A stretch of 64,000 bases of DNA from Endothia cerciana. Taxonomy: Eukaryota > Ascomycota > Sordariomycetes > Diaporthales > Cryphonectriaceae. Both the position numbers and the translations under genes were made by a program. The notes below the pieces were generated by a model that was given only the letters and a program-made list of their open reading frames with translations, made no database searches and was not told the origin of the DNA. Positions 11,647 to 21,953 of this stretch are shown piece by piece. The DNA lies in contig JALRMH010000008.1 in NCBI GenBank assembly GCA_026119935.1, forward strand, positions 186,001-250,000. Reading direction: 5' to 3'. How positions within the stretch are numbered: position 1 is the first letter of the stretch; each line of letters starts with the position of its first letter.

Positions 11647-13788
11647 TCATGAACTGCAGCTGCACTGCATAGCCCTCTCGAACTTGGGCACGTCGCCGGT
11701 CCAGCGGGCTTCCTCCTCCCTATCTCCATTGTATAATGACCCTTCGAAGTCTCTCCCGTCCCACTCATCCTCGAACGGGTGCAATGCCATGTGCATGACG
11801 CGGCGCAGCACGTCTCTTTCTCCGTCCTTCTCCACCCTCTTGATGATCTCGTCGAGAATGAAGCTGCGCGGGATGAAGTTAGGGTTGACCCGCTTCATCT
11901 CGACGATCCGCTCCTCTTCCTTAGCAGGGTCGACGCTCCGCGTCCCGTCCTCGCCAACCATATCCCAATCCTCGGCGACTCGCGCTTGCCATTTCCCCAA
12001 CCACTGGGCCACCCTCTGTCGAGCCTCGTCTTCCGACACGCCGGTGGCGCTGATGCCTTCCTTGTGGAAGAAGACAGCGGCCTTCTCCCTCGTCGCGTCC
12101 TCCGTAGTCAGGTCTGCGGTCTTGATAGAGCTGAGCCGACGGAAGAAATGGTTGAAGTCCAACTCCAGCGCCTCCATGGTATCAAGCAGTTCGCTGAAGA
12201 GCTCTTTGAAGTCTTGCTCCTGGAACCTCCGCAAACCGAGCCTCGCGGTCATGAGGCGCTTGTACTCGGCCAGAAATAGGGCCTTGTACTCCTCCCCCGC
12301 CTGTTCTATGAGCTTCTCAGCCCGTGATACCAGCTCTTCCGTCTCGGGACCATCCGACACACCCTCATTCACAAACTTCTCCGAGTCGACCGTCTCGCCA
12401 GCGCCGATCAGTTCTCCGATAGCTTCGCCGAAGCGAACTAAGTTCCACCATATGACTGTGGGCTGGTTTCTGTAGCTGTAGCGCAGCAAATGGTCATCGT
12501 GATTAGGAGTATACGCCGGGTCGAAGTTATCCATGAAGGCAAACGGTCCGAAGTCGATGGACAATCCGCAGATGGACGTGTTATCGGTGTTCAGCACGCC
12601 GTTCATGAAGCCATAGGCCTGCCATTTGGCCACGGTAAGGGCGTTGCGCCGGACGACCTCCCGATACAGCCTCGCGAAGCGATTCTCTGCCGTGTGGGAA
12701 GGCCCCTGCACTTCGTCCCTACCAGCCACACCGCGCGGCGGGGAATACAGATCGGGTGCCTCAGTCGGATTTGACGGGTCGCTCAACCTATCCGGCAGTC
12801 GACCCCATCCACCCAAGACCTCCTCAGCGACGTACGTCGCCAACTTGCGAATCATCGGCCTATCGCTCCGAGCGCGGAGGATATCGAAGTTGCCGAGGCG
12901 GATCCAGCTCTGCGCAAACCGCACGACAATGGCGCCGGGCTCGACGGTCTCGCGGCGGACCTTGCTGTGCGGCAGCAGCGAGAGTGCCAGAGCGCGGGTG
13001 CTCGGGATGCCCAGCGCGTTCAGCGCCTCGCTGACGACGAACTCCCTTATGCTCGACCGCAACACGGCCTTGCCGTCCGCAAAGCGCGAGTAGGGCGTCG
13101 GGCCCGCACCCTTGAGCTGCACCTCGTACCGGGTATCATTCGTCCCCGTCCACGGATCCTTGGTAGGCGTGGTCGTCTCGAACAGGCTGATTGCGCGTCC
13201 GTCGCCCAGCTGGCCGGCCCACTGGCCGAACTGGAACCCGCCGTACAACTGCGCCCAGGGGTATCCACCCTCCAGCTTCGCCTTGTCCCAGCCCAGCAGG
13301 AGATTCCCGGCTGCTAGCTGGCGGAACTCGTCGGTGGTGGCCTCGGAGGGTGCAATATTCAGGTCGCGTAGGGCGGCCGGGGAGACGGCGAGGAGCTCGG
13401 GGTCTTTCTGGAACTCGGGGCGGACCCAGGTAAAGAGACCGCCGCGCACCTGCCGGGGTGTGATCTGGTCGCGGGGTGTCTTGTGGGAGTCGGCGGGCGT
13501 TGGGAAGGCCGGGTCTGGTGGGAGGAGGGTGGTGAAGCGCCACGACTTCGGGAGGGAGGCGAGGGTGGACCCTCCACCGCCGGAGGGGAGGGACGACTGT
13601 GCTTGCTTCGCCAGGCTGTTGCGGCGTTCGTCTTTCAGCGACTCCTGCGCAGATGTCGTCGAGGCTGGCACGATGCCATTACCGCTGTCGATGAGCTGGT
13701 GGATCATTGCGCATAGGCGTCGGAGGCAGGACGGGGCCGTGGCTGGGACTCTCCGCGCTTGACGGAGGAGTATGGGGCAGAAGGACAT
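11647..13788 (-). CDS. fmp40: Selenoprotein O-like protein adenylyltransferase (Fmp40/YdiU family), Cys form
   Basis: A single exon encodes 713 residues and starts at the ATG at 13788 (an upstream in-frame GTG at 13794 is not used). The N-terminus MSFCPILLRQARRVPATAPS lacks acids and is rich in Arg, fitting mitochondrial import. The SelO pseudokinase fold is clear: YGGFQFGQWAGQLGDGR (about 182-198), the QLKGAGPTPYSR nucleotide loop (about 224-235), LRSSIREFVVSEAL, and the metal-binding NTDN followed by IDFGPFAFMD (about 400-420). Family enzymes bind ATP in inverted orientation and transfer AMP to Ser, Thr or Tyr, which links them to redox protein modification. The protein ends in CSCSS followed by TGA. 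This is the Cys counterpart of the C-x-Sec-S-S tail of animal selenoprotein O. The C-terminal region QARVAEDWDMV to LHPFEDEWDG also follows the family. Confidence 0.93.
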   Translation of the reverse strand: MSFCPILLRQARRVPATAPSCLRRLCAMIHQLIDSGNGIVPASTTSAQESLKDERRNSLAKQAQSSLPSGGGGSTLASLPKSWRFTTLLPPDPAFPTPADSHKTPRDQITPRQVRGGLFTWVRPEFQKDPELLAVSPAALRDLNIAPSEATTDEFRQLAAGNLLLGWDKAKLEGGYPWAQLYGGFQFGQWAGQLGDGRAISLFETTTPTKDPWTGTNDTRYEVQLKGAGPTPYSRFADGKAVLRSSIREFVVSEALNALGIPSTRALALSLLPHSKVRRETVEPGAIVVRFAQSWIRLGNFDILRARSDRPMIRKLATYVAEEVLGGWGRLPDRLSDPSNPTEAPDLYSPPRGVAGRDEVQGPSHTAENRFARLYREVVRRNALTVAKWQAYGFMNGVLNTDNTSICGLSIDFGPFAFMDNFDPAYTPNHDDHLLRYSYRNQPTVIWWNLVRFGEAIGELIGAGETVDSEKFVNEGVSDGPETEELVSRAEKLIEQAGEEYKALFLAEYKRLMTARLGLRRFQEQDFKELFSELLDTMEALELDFNHFFRRLSSIKTADLTTEDATREKAAVFFHKEGISATGVSEDEARQRVAQWLGKWQARVAEDWDMVGEDGTRSVDPAKEEERIVEMKRVNPNFIPRSFILDEIIKRVEKDGERDVLRRVMHMALHPFEDEWDGRDFEGSLYNGDREEEARWTGDVPKFERAMQCSCSS

Positions 13789-14775
13789 TTGCACACCATC
13801 TCAGCGCTTCCAGGCGCGGGAGGACATTGCTGTCATGCTAATCCGACTTTGGGTGGTGAGGAACATTTGGGGATACGCGGGTGGGGGTATGATGATGATG
13901 TTAGATCCGGCATCAGAAGGGTCGCGATGAGTAACGTTAGCCAGTGGGTATTATGTAAGCCCTCCGGCTCCTCATGACCCTTAACAACACATCATCATCT
14001 TTGGCATGGGCAAGCCGGAGGCCGGTAGTCAGAGAGGAATAACGTATCGTACAGGAGTGAAGTGTCGGCGGTGGCGAAACCCAGAGAACCAGGCCCCAAG
14101 TGTCGGTCTCCCTCGTTCGTCCTACCAGCATTGTGAATGTATCATCAAGAGCCTCCGTCGCGGGGGCAGTTAATACCGTAAATGGTCTCTCCGCTTTGGA
14201 AAAGTCGTTCTCTTGCCCCTGATATGTCGAGGGTCCTAGTCCACTCACGTGCCGACCAAGAGTATTATTGTCCCTGGGTAAGACGTGCTTGGTGATGTCC
14301 ACTTAGACCGGCGAGGAAGCTGTCAAGAGACCTTGGAGGCACGGTATAGGGGTGGCTATGGTGCGCTGCAGGTGTGCTGGTCTGAGCTTTGGTGTTGTCG
14401 TTCTTCCTATAGACGTTGACTTTGGCAATAGAGCACAACGTCGCCAGAACGCAAGATATGGGCCTTGCTCAGGGTCGCAGGGCACCTTTCCGTCACAGCA
14501 GGGCTCACCTTGAAGTCGGAATGGAAACTCACCTAGGTTTAGGGGTACAGCAAGCATGGGACATGGCACGATATAGAGAATGAAGCCTTCCCCCCCCCCC
14601 CCCCCCAAAAATTTCATATCATCGTAGAGCCTGTCCCTCCCTTGCTGAAATGCGCATTCTCACTGGGCCCTTCCCCTGAGTGTGCCCAAGGGCAGCAGTT
14701 GAATGGGAGCCTCTGTGCACGCGTGCAGGTAATGACCAACGTTCCACTTACGGACCCAGGATCGTCAACCCACGC
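13789..14775. other. Intergenic between the AMPylase gene and DCL2
   Basis: This is the promoter of the minus-strand AMPylase gene and the 3' flank of DCL2. It contains a C17 run at 14590-14606, the longest pure C tract in the window. No coding frame with family features is seen. Confidence 0.6.
14590..14606 (+). repeat. C17 homopolymer
   Basis: Seventeen consecutive C residues are followed by an A run. They lie just downstream of the DCL2 stop codon, in non-coding DNA. Confidence 0.9.
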
Positions 14776-17700
14776 CTAACTACTCTTCAGAACCTCACAA
14801 GCCTGGGTGGCAGCCTTCACCTTGGACTCCTCCTTAAAGAGACAACCGGTGACAGCCGTGATAGATCGGCTCCCGACCTTTACCTCGCAAGCCCACACTT
14901 TACCATCCCCATCTACCCTATCCGACTCCGTTACCACATACTCCACCTTGTCACTCTCCGCCAGCCTTCCCAGCTCCTCCTTCGGGTGCAGCACATGCAC
15001 GTTATCCCTCAGCAGTCTTCTCAGGTACGGCAAGGCACCTGATCTCGCGACAAAGTCTCTGCAAGCATCAAAATCAGGGCCCGAGTCTACCCAGATGGCC
15101 CCGACCAACGCCTCGAAGAGGTCTGAGTAGAATTTCTGAGCATGGAGGCGTGCGAACAGGGCCCAGGGGTAGTGCGTTCCGTGGTGCATAGTCTCAAGGA
15201 TGGACTCGCGGAGCTCGGCATACCGAGCTTTCGTGGCTTCTCGTTCCATGGTGAGCTCCGAGGAGGACTGCCGCATGAAGGACCAGAGAGGGATGGTGAC
15301 TTCGGTCTGCGTAAGGTCGGGACTCGCCTTGCTGCTATTGCTGCCGCTGTCGCTTTCGCTGTCGCCGACGCTGAAGCTGTCGTAGCCATCGGTGCAGACC
15401 TCAAAGCTCGCTTGCTTGTAGTTCCACTCCATAACGAGGAAACCAAGGATATCGGCGTTGACGAGTGCCGCACGCAAAAGGTGCATCTGCCAGTTCTCAA
15501 GAGCCGGTTCGACGGCGAAGATCTCCTCGACAACGATGAAGTCAAGAATGGCGTCGCCAATGAACTCAAGGCGGTCGAAGCAGGCTACTGTGCCGGTGAT
15601 AATATAGCTTGGGTGAGTTACGGCTTCAACGAGAAGCGCCTTCTCGCAAAAGTTGTACCCGATCAGCTCTTCGAGCGGCCGCAGATCTGCAGGGAGGGTC
15701 AGGTCCTTAGGCTCAGCAGCCCCGGCCAGCGCGTCTCTCACTTCGCGGAAGGTCCTGGGCTGACTTTCGGGAATGAAGAGACGGATGCAATCTAGTGCTT
15801 TGGGAAGTCCGCCGTCGATGTACGAGGCTCCAATGAGAGCCTCCACTACGTCCGCAAGGGTCTTGGTGGATAACGTACGCTTGGCTTCTGATTTTTGAGG
15901 CTGGTTGACCAGGTCAGACACGTACGGAGGCTTCCATCCCTTGAGGACGAGCTGCTGGGTGACGAGGAATTGATCCAGCCCAGAATCGCAAGCCGCTCGA
16001 CATAACCTAGCGTTCGAGACCAATCTATCTTTCAGGAGGGACAAGATACCCTCGGGCAGGTGCAGATCTAACGAAACATTAACCCATGTTGAAGTACGCA
16101 TCGACTGCATTAGTATCGTGGAAGAGCGTCCGAATGATCAGTGGCACTCATTAACTTACGTGTTGCGGCTACATTAACGGCTATAGCGAACTTGTCAGCA
16201 TCGGCGATGCCATGATGTAGATTTCCACTTACTGATGCACGTCTTGAGGATACTGTCGCCCAAGTACTCGATTCTTTCATAGTTCGTCGGCGTTCGTGCG
16301 CTTCTGGCACAAATAGCCTCCACAACCACCGAGGCATTCGATAGCCTCAGCGGTGCCAGCAGCGACCTCGAGAGCTTGGCGGCCACCAAGTACATTTCAA
16401 TGTAATGAATCAGAGAAGGTATGAGCAGACCAATCTGCGCATACACCAGGGGGATGCTGTCAACCGTGGTGGTGCTGGCCGGCAGGATGCGAGCGTAAGG
16501 TCTTGTGCTAGGAGACTGCTGAGGAGGGAGTGGTCTGTGGAAGAAACCTGTCTTCTTAGGCCACCTTCTCACCGATAAGTAGGCGGCGTCTGCAGCGTCT
16601 TCCTCAAAGCCCTTGTACGCCTTTTGAACGGATTCAATTGGAGGCTTGGACGGCAAGAAAAAGTCGAAGTAGTAAGGATGCCGAAACTCATCTCGTTCGT
16701 CGCGCACCAGATACCTCAATCCGCTGGCTGTTACGAGTTCGGGGGTGAATGCGACTTCTCCAAGCTGGTCCATAGAAAGCGAATCAGACTTGGACACGAG
16801 GCGCAAAATGCAATCATCTTTGATCTCCATGCGGCGGTGACAGTAGGCCAGCGACAAGAGAACGGAAGTATGATCCAGCGTGCCCCACGACTGATCCGAA
16901 TGCCCTCTATCAGTATCAGCCACCACTATGTCCGAGTCTATACGTAGGGTTAGCTGGGCACTATGATCCCACCAGACGACCATAGGCTTCATCTCGGGCA
17001 AGGCGCCGGGAATGGCGAGCTCGAACTCGCAAACTTTCGAATCGTTCTGATCGAACACTTTCAGAGCTCGGCGAGAGAGCTGAAGGTTCCCTCCATTCCA
17101 CGGCCCAGCAATGCTCGGCCAGGGGTTGTACAATCCCCGAACCTCCCTCATTCCAGGGCAGATCTCGATCTCGCGCTCTAGTCTGTCTCTCAGGGGTAAA
17201 AGGTTGTCATCTACCAACCCCGCTCTGTGCAGAGCCCGGTAGGCTTGAAAAGCAGCGTCCATACACGCATTCTTTTGAGACACCCACGCCCTGCTGCTAG
17301 TAAATTGGCGGAGATCTCGGGGCACTGAAACCGGCAGCAATACAGTGGCCTTGAACAAGACTGGACCCTGGGGTCGAGGGTTTTCGTGTGCTTCCTCAAC
17401 GAGATAGTCAGGTTGGGTCTCGACGCATTTACGGGAGGCCAGAGTCGCTACAAAATGCTGCAGATGTGACTTCGCGTCGTTGATCGTCAGCCGTGCCCCG
17501 GTGCTTGCGACGCGCAGCTCCTCGGGGTAATCGATAGCCTCCGAGTCCTCTAGTGCTTCGACCTTTTCAAGCTCGCGCTTCTCGTCTTCGTACTGTCTCT
17601 TCATTTGGGCTTCGAGATCTTCCCAATCAGTCTCGGCTTGCTCATCAACAAAGAGGTAGAGGTGCGACTGTCGCATGCGAGCCCGGCCTCGTCTCTGGAT

Positions 17701-19467
17701 GAACGACCTTAGGTTGCTCGGCTTGTCAAAGCAGATAATCATATTGCAGGCAGGCACGTCAATACCTTCCTCGAGAACGCTGGTAGCCACAAGCAGGTCC
17801 TTCCTACCAGTTCGGAAAGCATCCAGGGAATGTGTCTCAGGCAGATCCAAGAAATCTTGTTTGATCCCCGGGACTGAAGAGGTACCGACCATCGTTCCTA
17901 CGCGGAACTTCTTGTTGATTTCCGGATGCGCTGTCAAGATTTGAGCAAGCACCACTGTGGTTGCTCTCTCCTTAACGAAGCAGATTGCCCTCGTGTGTTG
18001 CCCGTACTTGAGGAGTATCTGAATCAGTCGCTGAACCTTATCAGACAGGTCGGAATAATCAGGCATAGGCGGTGGGGGGTCGATATCGGCGTCCTGAAAG
18101 ATCCTGGCGAGAAAGATAACTTCCGAGTCCCTGAAGCTCTTGCTAGAAGCTCCTTGCTTGGAAATCCCGACCAGGAAGCGCCGTATCGCCTCGGAGATGA
18201 ACCAGTCCGCAGCCCAGGTGCCTAGTTCTTTGGCGATCTCCATACTCTTCCTGCAGAATGACCTTAGGGAATCTTGTACATAAGTCCGCTTCTGTTTGAT
18301 GGCCTTTTCGAGCTTTCTTCTGGACCGGTCGGTCCTCTCGGCTGCGAGGGACACAACATAGGGATCTTCTAGGATGTTTAGCTTGTTGCGGGCGGCCGTA
18401 AGCTTTGCCATAGACTCCGAGTAGCTGGCGGCGGAAAGCTGTGGCTTCGGGCTGAACGTAACGCTGAACAGGGCCGGCCGTTGCGAATGAGCCAAGAGTT
18501 CCTCTCTATGTTTCGTGGGGCTCCGGCAGACGGCATCCAGAGTGAGTTCGAGTTGCTTGAGACTTGAGAGATCGGAGCGTACTACCGGACTCGCTGTAAG
18601 GCCCAGAATGTAAGGCACCGGGTCGCCCTTCGCCTTCGACTCCCAGTAGAATTCCTTCATGATTCTACTGTAGGGGTGCTTCTTATGGCAATGATGAGCT
18701 GAGACTGTCAGTAAGATACAAAAACAGGTGGCAGATGCTACTCACCCTCGTCGAAGATCATTAGCGCCAGGCACGAGAGATTAACGAAACCATGAAGAAG
18801 AGCGTCAAGAAGTACTTGGTGGGTGGTTATAATGATCTTCACATTGACGAGAGCGCCAACCCAGGTTGATGAGGACCAGCTGTCCACCCTGTCGGCCCCG
18901 GTGATGATTTTAGTCTGGACTGAAGGGATCTGCGCCTTCACCACCTTGAACTGTTGAGCACATAAGGAGACTGTGGGCGCAAGGAACCAGACCACCTGTA
19001 TCTCGGCGGTCAGCAGGAGTTGTCGCTCCAAAGCCTAGTCCCTACTAGCGACAACTTGGAGGTGACACCTCCTGGTGAGCGTGCCCAATGACGTACCTGA
19101 CCCTCAGGCATCTTCTCGAGCTCTGCCTTGATTCTCAATATAGCTCTGCGGCGAGTCAGAAAGCCCACACGAAAGCGAGGTTGTTGTCTTACACCTGTGT
19201 CTTCCCGGAGCCGGTATCCATAGCGCATATGATGTTCTCCTTGAGGCTGGCCTCGAGCATCTCTAGCTGGTACGCCCTAGCAGTCATCTTGATGGTGTCC
19301 TTAGACTGCTCTTCAGGATTAGGCTGTCCATCAGAAGAACCTTCATCTTCTGAACGGTGCCCAGCGTACCATGCCGCCCTAGTAATATCATCCTCCGCAA
19401 CGACCTGCTTGACCATGTCCTCGAGGTCCTCCGAGTCGGAGGAGGATGAGTCGGCGTAGTACGCCAT
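14776..19467 (-). CDS. dcl2: Dicer-like protein 2
   Basis: Six exons on the minus strand encode 1450 residues: 19467-19193, 19145-19097, 18995-18746, 18698-16233, 16180-16160 and 16067-14776. Domains in order: a DExD/H helicase with Walker A MDTGSGKTQV (about 83-92, completed across intron 1) and DEAHHC (about 190-195, assembled across intron 3). Next is helicase motif VI within LRSFIQRRGRARMRQ. A Dicer dimerisation region follows (around ATLASRKCVETQPDYLVEE). RNase IIIa comes next (RIEYLGDSILKTCI through LADVVEALIGASY), then RNase IIIb (DRLEFIGDAILDFIVVEEIF, SDLFEALVGAIW). The C-terminus is dsRBD-like (KEESKVKAATQACEVL). Acidic catalytic residues of both RNase III halves are present, so the enzyme looks intact. 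No PAZ domain is evident, as usual for fungal Dicers. It cuts long dsRNA into siRNAs for RNA silencing and, in known fungi, antiviral defence. DCL2 rather than DCL1 is judged from length and motif spacing. It is divergent from uL24m. Confidence 0.93.
16160..16180 (-). other. 21-nt internal exon of DCL2
   Basis: This exon encodes the codons that join ILKTCI to LHLPEGILS. It is bounded by acceptor CTATAG and donor GTAAGT. Phase (1 in, 1 out) works only with the downstream acceptor TTAG before 16067, and gives TVNVAATH followed by LHLPEG, as expected for RNase IIIa. The nearer AG after CTAATG would break the frame. Confidence 0.8.
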
Positions 19468-20480
19468 CTTGCAGCGTCACTTGACAGAGCTGACCAAGCA
19501 AGACAGGGTGAGAGCTTCAAGAGTAACGCTCCTACGTGGAAGAGACAATGACGCGCGTTGGCGTGCGTGCGACGCGGTGGAAGGTAGCGGTCGTCAGAAA
19601 CGGATGGAATTTCTTCCGCGATGATCCTGAGCGAAGAAGCGCCCAAGAAACAGAGGAAAGAGAAAAGGATGGACCCACATATGATCAGGATGTCAAACAA
19701 CTCAGATCATATACCGAATTCCCGTCTCTACCCGGGCAGCATCATATGCAGGAGGCCTGCGATCGAAGCTGTGCACGTTGGTCGGATTTAGGTCTCGCCA
19801 TCCGATACGTTGGATATATTGGTCGAGCCCGTGGGCTGGAATGCCTATGTCCGAGGAACCAAGAAACAGAGGAAATATCTCAAGGCTGTTGAATCCAATC
19901 CTTGATCGCATAGGCCTGTAGCTATCATGATGTTGTTAGTAGTCTATATGTGGCCGTGCTGGCCACGTCGCAATGTCCAGATGCTAGAACGATGTTGGGT
20001 GACGAGGTTGCGAGCACTGTACAGCACCATATTGGAAGACCTCTCGTCTCAAGTAGATCTGGGAGACCAAGGCGTCGAAAGAGGCAGCATCCGCGGTGAC
20101 TGTGGGCTGGGCATGATTTCGACCCCATCTCGGGTGAAATCCGCTGTAGCAGCGTACTACACCGTACTGGGTTGAGAGGGGGGGGGGCGCCGACCCCAGC
20201 CTCCCACGGTACGGCGGCTTGCCGGCCGCCGCAGACAGTTCTCCTGGAGAAATTGGCCCGAGCTCGAAAATTCCCAACTGAGAAGACGTCAACCAGACAA
20301 CAACACCAGCGGCTTTCCGCAATTGTCTCGAGCGCCCCAGGCCAGACACCAGCGACCGCCGTCCGAAACCACTGGCTCGGCCGGCCGCTCGAGCTACGAC
20401 CCTGGCTATCAGCAAGAAGAGCGTCTCCCGCCAGCTGGTCGGTGTGCGGCCCCGCCCCATCCGACACCCTCTTGCCCGCG
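19468..20480. other. Intergenic, divergent promoter of DCL2 and uL24m
   Basis: About 1.0 kb separates the two start codons. It carries a G10 run at 20178-20187. The minus-strand open frame across this stretch and the plus-strand open stretch before 20481 lack family features. No RNA gene is seen. Confidence 0.6.
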
Positions 20481-21778
20481 ATGCAGAAGCTCCTCAAGCG
20501 GACGGCGCAGGCCGAGAAGCAGGCGGCCCGCCGGATAAAGAAGAGGAACGACATCGTCGACCGCGCTGCCCAGAGGCAGGACTTCAGGAAGCGCATGGGC
20601 GCCGTGCGTGATGCAAATATAGGCCTCGCGGAGGCGAGGCGCAGGCGGCGCGAGGACTGGGAGATGGGACCGCTGGCCCCGCAGCGCGACACGCCCCTCA
20701 GATCCAAGACTGGGGCTTACTGGGGCTCGCTGTCGCTGAACCGGACCATGTCCGACCTCCCCGACAAGCAGATCGAACTTGCGTGCAAGTGGGCCGGTGG
20801 GAAGAAGTACCTGTGCCTCAAGGCTGGTGACCGGGTGGCTATCATGCAGGGCCCGGACAAGGGAAAGATAGGGACTGTGCGGACGGTCATTGAGAATGAG
20901 GGATGTGTCATGCTTGAGGGCGACCAGTTGCAGGTGAGTCAAGGGCCCCCTGGGCTACGAACTTGTCGCCCGGCTCATGGACTGACGCTTCCCGCACCTG
21001 ACAGCAAAACTACACCATCTCCGAATTCATTTCAAAATCCGGTCTCACACCAGAGACAACCTTCGTCCAGCTCTGGCCCCTCCGCGTCCCCATCCAGGCC
21101 GTCCGCCTCGTCCACCCGCTTCGAGACCCCAAGACCGGTCAGGTACGCGATGTGATCATCAACGAGCTCGCACCCACGGGTGTCATGCGCGACAAGCCGA
21201 CCGGTCGTGTAACCTGGAACCGCACGGTCCCAGGCCTCAACATCGAGATCCCCTGGCCGCGCGCCTTCGAGGACGCCGAGCGCAACGAGCTTGAGAAGCC
21301 CGTCCCGGACCACGAGTGCGACACCTTGCGCATCGACGTCGAGCAGCAGACCTTCGTCCCGACGCTCCTCAGCCCGCCCATGCCCGCCGAGGTCCTCGAC
21401 GAGCTGCGCAACAAGTACTCCAAGTTCCGCACGCGGCACGAGCCCGAGTACCTCGCCAAGAAGGAGGCCGAGGAGGCGGCCAAGGTCGCGCGCAGGAAGG
21501 GCCACCTGGAGATGATGACGCCGCTGCAGGAGCTGAATGCCAAGATCAGGGAGGAGAAGAAGCAGCGCCCGCTGCCGGTGCTCACGGACTCGATGCTGGA
21601 GAAGATCGGACAGGTCATGGCGCGTAATGCGTACCGGGCGCCGGCTCTGAAAAACGTATCGGAAGAGCTGGTGCTGATGGCACAAAGGCCGGAGGCGGAG
21701 GCGAAGGAGGAGGTGAAGTCGATTGGTCTTCAAGCACCAGAGATTGCGCCGGAGAACATGGCGCCTCCGCCATCTTGA
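20481..21778 (+). CDS. mrpl40: Mitochondrial large-subunit ribosomal protein uL24m
   Basis: Two exons (20481-20933 and 21005-21778) encode 408 residues. The start MQKLLKRTAQAEKQAARR is the first in-frame ATG; the open frame upstream to 20172 has none. A KOW domain is obvious: LKAGDRVAIMQGPDKGKIGTV (about 115-135), followed by VMLEGDQLQQNYTISEFIS, where the intron interrupts QL-Q/Q-NYT in phase 0. The region WNRTVPGLNIEIPWP and the long charged C-terminus (KYSKFRTRHEPEYLAKKEAEE) fit the fungal mitoribosomal L24/Mrpl40 family. It assembles early near the exit tunnel of the mitochondrial 54S subunit. The very basic N-terminus probably serves as the import signal. The gene ends 175 bp from the end of the convergent ELP1 gene. 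Confidence 0.92.
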
Positions 21779-21953
21779 ACTTCTCCTGAGATACAAAGTC
21801 GGCTGTATATGACTATGAGATAGGCGAATTGCAACTGCATGGCATGAAGACTAGTTCTGGGGGGAAAGGATGTCCTTTCTCTTTTGGTTCCCCCCCGGAT
21901 TAACTGCGCGGCCTATTCAAACGCCGTCTGCAATCGTTCCCGACCCAGGTCTT

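Noticed and set aside
20172..20480. N-terminal extension of uL24m
   Set aside because: The frame is open but lacks an ATG; the conserved start is MQKLLKR at 20481.
19925..20707. 260-codon minus-strand frame between DCL2 and uL24m
   Set aside because: It overlaps the coding start of uL24m on the other strand and has no domain-like segments.
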